From: Mycobacterium innocens
GTDB taxonomy: Bacteria; Actinomycetota; Actinomycetes; Mycobacteriales; Mycobacteriaceae
Direction of reading: 5' to 3'
NCBI RefSeq assembly: GCF_900566055.1
Contig: NZ_UPHQ01000140.1
Location: 1 to 57,282 of the forward strand
DNA: 57,282 bases
The translations under genes were made by a program, and so were the position numbers. This document shows positions 54,491-57,282 of the stretch, in pieces. The notes under the pieces were generated by a model. The model was not told where the DNA came from and made no database searches. It was given only the letters and a program-made list of their open reading frames with translations. The stretch's first letter is position 1; each line of letters begins with the position of its first letter.

Positions 54491-55117
54491 GTGCTCGACT
54501 ACATTCGCGATGCGGCCGAGATCTACCGTCGGTCGTTTGCGACCATCCGCGCCGAAGCCGACCTGACCCGGTTTCCGCCCGACGTGGCGCGCGTGGTGGT
54601 CCGGTTGATCCACACCTGCGGGCAAGTCGACGTCGCCGAGCACGTGGCCTATACCGGCGACGTGGTTACCCGGGTCCGGGCCGCCCTGCGGGATGGCGCG
54701 CCGGTGCTGTGCGATTCCTCGATGGTGGCCGTCGGGATCACCACCGCGCGGCTGCCCGCGAACAACCAGGTCGTGTCGCTGGTTGCGGAGCCGCGGGCGG
54801 CCGAGCTGGCCGCGCGCCGGCAGACCACCCGCTCGGCGGCCGGTGTGGAACTGTGGGCCGACCGGCTCGGCGGCGCCGTCATGGCGATCGGCAACGCGCC
54901 CACGGCCCTGTTCCGGTTGCTCGAATTGGTCGACGACGGGGTCGCGGCGCCGGCGGCGGTGCTGGGCGGGCCGGTCGGCTTCGTCGGCTCGGCACAGTCC
55001 AAACAAGAGCTCATCGAACGACCGCGCGGCATATCGTATCTGGTGGTGCAGGGCCGTCGTGGCGGCAGCGCCATGGCCGCCGCGGCCGTCAACGCGATGG
55101 CCACCGAGAGCGAATGA
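54491..55117 (+). CDS. cobH: Precorrin-8X methylmutase CobH
   Basis: 208 residues from GTG 54491. The catalytic His is expected in [12 protein letters not shown] (about residue 41). [12 protein letters not shown] and [12 protein letters not shown] are hallmarks of the CobH/CbiC family, and [13 protein letters not shown] is the phosphate/propionate-binding loop. It moves a methyl group from C-11 to C-12 to form hydrogenobyrinic acid. Its stop overlaps the cobIJ start (ATGA), and it starts four bases after cobG, so the three genes are translated together. Confidence 0.95.
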   Translation: MLDYIRDAAEIYRRSFATIRAEADLTRFPPDVARVVVRLIHTCGQVDVAEHVAYTGDVVTRVRAALRDGAPVLCDSSMVAVGITTARLPANNQVVSLVAEPRAAELAARRQTTRSAAGVELWADRLGGAVMAIGNAPTALFRLLELVDDGVAAPAAVLGGPVGFVGSAQSKQELIERPRGISYLVVQGRRGGSAMAAAAVNAMATESE

Positions 55118-56586
55118 CGCGCCGCGGCACGCTCTGGGGCGTCGGCCTGGGACCGGGCGACCCGGAGCTGGTGACGGTCAAGGCCGCCCGGGTGATCGGC
55201 GAGGCCGATGTGGTGGCCTATCACAGCGCCCGCCATGGCCGCAGCATCGCCCGCGGTATCGCCGAACCGTATCTGCGGCCCGGGCATATCGAGGAGCACC
55301 TGGTGTATCCGGTGACCACCGAGACGACCGGGCATCCCGGCGGTTACGCCGGCGCGCTGGAGGATTTCTACGTCCAGGCCACCGAACGCATCGCAGGTCA
55401 CCTCGACGCCGGACGCAGCGTGGCGCTGCTCGCCGAGGGCGACCCGCTGTTCTACAGCTCCTACATGCATTTGCACACCCGGCTGACCCAGCGGTTCAAC
55501 GCCGTGATCGTGCCCGGCGTGACCTCGGTGAGCGCTGCCTCCGCGGCCATCGCGACGCCGCTGGTGGCCGGCGACGAGGTGCTGTCGGTGCTGCCCGGCA
55601 CGTTGCCGGTCGCCGAGCTGACCCGCCGGCTCGCCGACGCCGACGCCGCCGTGGTGCTCAAACTCGGCCGCTCGTATCGCAATGTGCGGCAAGCGCTTTC
55701 GGCGTCCGGCCAACTTGACGACGCCTTCTATGTGGAGCGGGCCAGCACCGCGGGGCAACGGGTGTTGCCGGCCGCTGACGTCGACGAGGCCACCGTGCCG
55801 TACTTCTCGCTGGCCATGCTTCCGGGGGGCCGGCGGCGCGCGTCGGTCGTCGGTTCAGTTGCGGTGGTGGGCCTGGGTCCCGGCGACATGGACTGGATGA
55901 CGCCGCAGAGCCGGCGCGAGCTGGCGTGCGCGACCGATTTGATCGGCTACCACACCTACCTGAACCGCGTTCCGGTGCGTGACGGGCAGCGGCGCCATCC
56001 CAGCGACAACACCGACGAGCCCGCCCGCGCCCGGCTGGCCTGCTCGCTGGCCGAGCAAGGGCATGCGGTGGCGGTGGTGTCGTCGGGCGATCCGGGTGTG
56101 TTCGCCATGGCCACGGCCGTTCTGGAAGAGGCGAAGCAGTGGCCGGATGTGCAGGTCAGGGTGATCCCGGCGATGACGGCCGCCCAGGCGGTGGCCAGCC
56201 GGGTCGGCGCCCCGCTGGGGCATGACTATGCGGTGATCTCGTTGTCCGACCGGCTCAAGCCGTGGGAGGTGATCGCCGCACGCGTTGCGGCCGCGGCCGC
56301 TACCGACCTGGTGCTGGCCATCTACAACCCCGCCTCCAAGGCGCGCACCTGGCAGGTCGGCGCGATGCGGGACCTGCTGCTCAAGCATCGCGAGCCGGGC
56401 ACGCCGGTGGTGATCGGCCGCGACGTGTCGGGCCCCGATGAAGACGTTCGGGTGGTGCGGCTGGCTGACCTGAACCCCGCCGACATCGACATGCGTTGCC
56501 TACTGATCGTCGGGTCGTCCCAAACCCAGTGGTACTCAGCGGGTTTCGGTGACCGCGTGTTCACACCACGGCGGTACCCGATCTGA
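55114..56586 (+). CDS. cobIJ: Bifunctional CobI-CobJ, precorrin-2 and precorrin-3B methyltransferase
   Basis: 490 residues from ATG 55114. Two tetrapyrrole methylase domains are fused. CobI (about 1-245) has [17 protein letters not shown] and [15 protein letters not shown] for S-adenosylmethionine binding. CobJ (about 246-490) has [17 protein letters not shown] and [13 protein letters not shown], then [10 protein letters not shown] near the end. CobI adds the C-20 methyl to precorrin-2, and CobJ methylates C-17 with ring contraction. The fusion is usual in mycobacteria. It ends the operon about 460 bp before the right-hand IS element, and the cobalamin genes I would expect further on (cobK, cobL, cobM) are not in the window. 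Confidence 0.94.
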   Translation: MTRRGTLWGVGLGPGDPELVTVKAARVIGEADVVAYHSARHGRSIARGIAEPYLRPGHIEEHLVYPVTTETTGHPGGYAGALEDFYVQATERIAGHLDAGRSVALLAEGDPLFYSSYMHLHTRLTQRFNAVIVPGVTSVSAASAAIATPLVAGDEVLSVLPGTLPVAELTRRLADADAAVVLKLGRSYRNVRQALSASGQLDDAFYVERASTAGQRVLPAADVDEATVPYFSLAMLPGGRRRASVVGSVAVVGLGPGDMDWMTPQSRRELACATDLIGYHTYLNRVPVRDGQRRHPSDNTDEPARARLACSLAEQGHAVAVVSSGDPGVFAMATAVLEEAKQWPDVQVRVIPAMTAAQAVASRVGAPLGHDYAVISLSDRLKPWEVIAARVAAAAATDLVLAIYNPASKARTWQVGAMRDLLLKHREPGTPVVIGRDVSGPDEDVRVVRLADLNPADIDMRCLLIVGSSQTQWYSAGFGDRVFTPRRYPI

Positions 56587-56669
56587 AGTTCGTCACCACG
56601 CGTCATCTAGGTGCGCACCGTCGACGGGCACTAACGCACTGAGTCGTTGCAAGGCGGTCGCATGCGGTG

Positions 56670-56990
56670 ATGGTCTGGGCGGTGACGCGTGTGGCTGCTG
56701 GGGTAACTGCGCTCGGTGCAGTGTCGGTTGCTGCGCCCGCGCAAGCTGGTGCGCCGAGCGTGACATGGCTGCGCAAAATCGGCCAACTTCTCACCCTCAG
56801 AACACGTTCGACGAATCCGGTGGCGGCGATCAACGCGCGTACGACCGTCGATAGTGCGTTCCCGGCCCTGGCATTTTCAACTGCGCCATGGGGTGCGATT
56901 GCGCCGTTGAATAACGGTCGGAAATTCGTTGCCGGCTCGAGCTCTGCCGTCACAGGCCTGCTAGCGGGAGTTTCCGGCCTTCGTGGTTGA
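56670..56990 (+). CDS. Doubtful small exported ORF
   Basis: 106 residues from ATG 56670 (GTG 56667 is possible). The N-terminus resembles a signal peptide (AVTRVAAGVTALGAVSVAAPAQAG), with an AQA cleavage site. The rest is Ala/Ser/Thr-rich with no cysteine and no motif (STAPWGAIAPLNNGRKFVAG). There is no good ribosome-binding site. It may be an intact small secreted protein or chance coding in GC-rich DNA. The surrounding 56587-57049 otherwise holds no gene, and the left end of the IS element should lie at about 56990-57040. Confidence 0.35.
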   Translation: MVWAVTRVAAGVTALGAVSVAAPAQAGAPSVTWLRKIGQLLTLRTRSTNPVAAINARTTVDSAFPALAFSTAPWGAIAPLNNGRKFVAGSSSAVTGLLAGVSGLRG

Positions 56991-57049
56991 GCGGCGTGTC
57001 TTGTGTTGTGGTGCTTGAGGTTTGTGGGTTTGGAGTGTATTACCCATAT

Positions 57050-57282
57050 ATGGCGTCGATCGTGGGTAAGCGACGCGGCAAGCAGACCTATTACTACCTG
57101 GTGGAATCGGCCCGAGTGCAGGGCAAGCCGCGCATCGTGTCTCAGCAGTATTTGGGCAGCGCGGAGGAGGTGATGGCGAAGCTGTCCGAGACGCCGGCCG
57201 GGCAGCCGATCCGTAGCCAGCACAAGCAGTTCGGGGATCTGGCTGCGGTGTGGTCGATGCTGGCCCGGCTGGATGTGGCCGG
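57050..57282 (+). CDS. IS1634-type transposase, N-terminal part, continues past the window
   Basis: ATG 57050 opens MASIVGKRRGKQTYYYLVES, then KPRIVSQQYLGSAEEVMAKL, the standard start of IS1634-family (IS4-like DDE) transposases. The 77 codons present are open to the edge of the window. The A/T-richer leader just before the start is typical of an IS end. Together with the ISAzo13-type fragment at the left edge it shows that this region is bounded by mobile DNA. The catalytic DDE residues would be outside the window. Confidence 0.82.
   Translation, partial: MASIVGKRRGKQTYYYLVESARVQGKPRIVSQQYLGSAEEVMAKLSETPAGQPIRSQHKQFGDLAAVWSMLARLDVA

Noticed and set aside
54709..55113. 135-codon upstream extension of cobIJ
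   Set aside because: The extension lies within cobH in another frame, and the ATGA overlap at 55114 fixes the start.
1..57282. tRNA, rRNA or CRISPR features
   Set aside because: No cloverleaf, rRNA motif or regularly spaced short repeats were seen on either strand.

Overview
This window is chromosomal DNA of a slow-growing Mycobacterium. It is GC-rich, uses many GTG starts, and carries lipobox lipoproteins, a two-module pks12, rbpA, pncA, lppI, a 13E12-type HNH gene, a PE remnant and the aerobic cobalamin genes. From memory of M. tuberculosis, the backbone runs from about Rv2037c to Rv2066. Several blocks are inserted or missing relative to that layout, and the species cannot be fixed from the sequence alone. 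Both ends are transposase fragments: an ISAzo13-type C-terminus at 1-117 and an IS1634-type N-terminus from 57050.

Layout. 118-650 is a scar holding a frameshifted csoR tail. 719-1933 is a lipoprotein gene. 2113-2474 is a frameshifted small gene. 2688-7874 (minus strand) is a sugar ABC transporter operon (binding lipoprotein, two permeases, ATPase) followed by a patatin-like lipase. 8302-13769 is an accessory block: a MASE1-GAF-PP2C membrane phosphatase, a ferritin-like diiron protein with a ferredoxin-domain reductase, and a divergent TetR regulator. 13793-20869 carries an NTF2-like gene, pncA, a DoxX-like protein with 11-residue repeats, gluconokinase, a kinase-like fusion protein, lipT and lppI. 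21058-22453 is a compact organomercurial cluster (merR, a thioredoxin-like gene, merB) with no merA. A 13E12-type HNH gene and an epimerase/PEP-mobile-domain fusion follow.

26690-39172 is pks12, 4160 codons, with two complete KS-AT-DH-ER-KR-ACP modules. The active-site signatures predict methylmalonyl extension in module 1 and malonyl extension in module 2. The two modules share an 889-bp block with about six mismatches. Upstream lie a tandem repeat over the ribosome-binding region, a promoter candidate and a long inverted repeat. A small zinc-finger gene, rbpA and a lipid-glycosylation/lipoprotein operon (amidohydrolase, lnt, ppm1) follow. Ppm1 and Lnt are separate overlapping genes here, not one fused gene. 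fxsA, a dienelactone hydrolase, a four-cysteine secreted protein, a PPOX-family protein and another exported protein come next.

47708-56586 holds the aerobic cobalamin genes: cobN on the minus strand, then cobG-cobH-cobIJ as a tight plus-strand operon. Between cobN and cobG lies a degraded stretch with a second four-cysteine secreted gene, a frameshifted PE fragment running into a frameshifted NTF2-like fragment, and a hydrolase start. The right end has a doubtful small exported ORF and then the start of an IS1634-type element.

No rRNA, tRNA, CRISPR array or cobalamin riboswitch was seen. Family names come from motif recognition, not from database searches.
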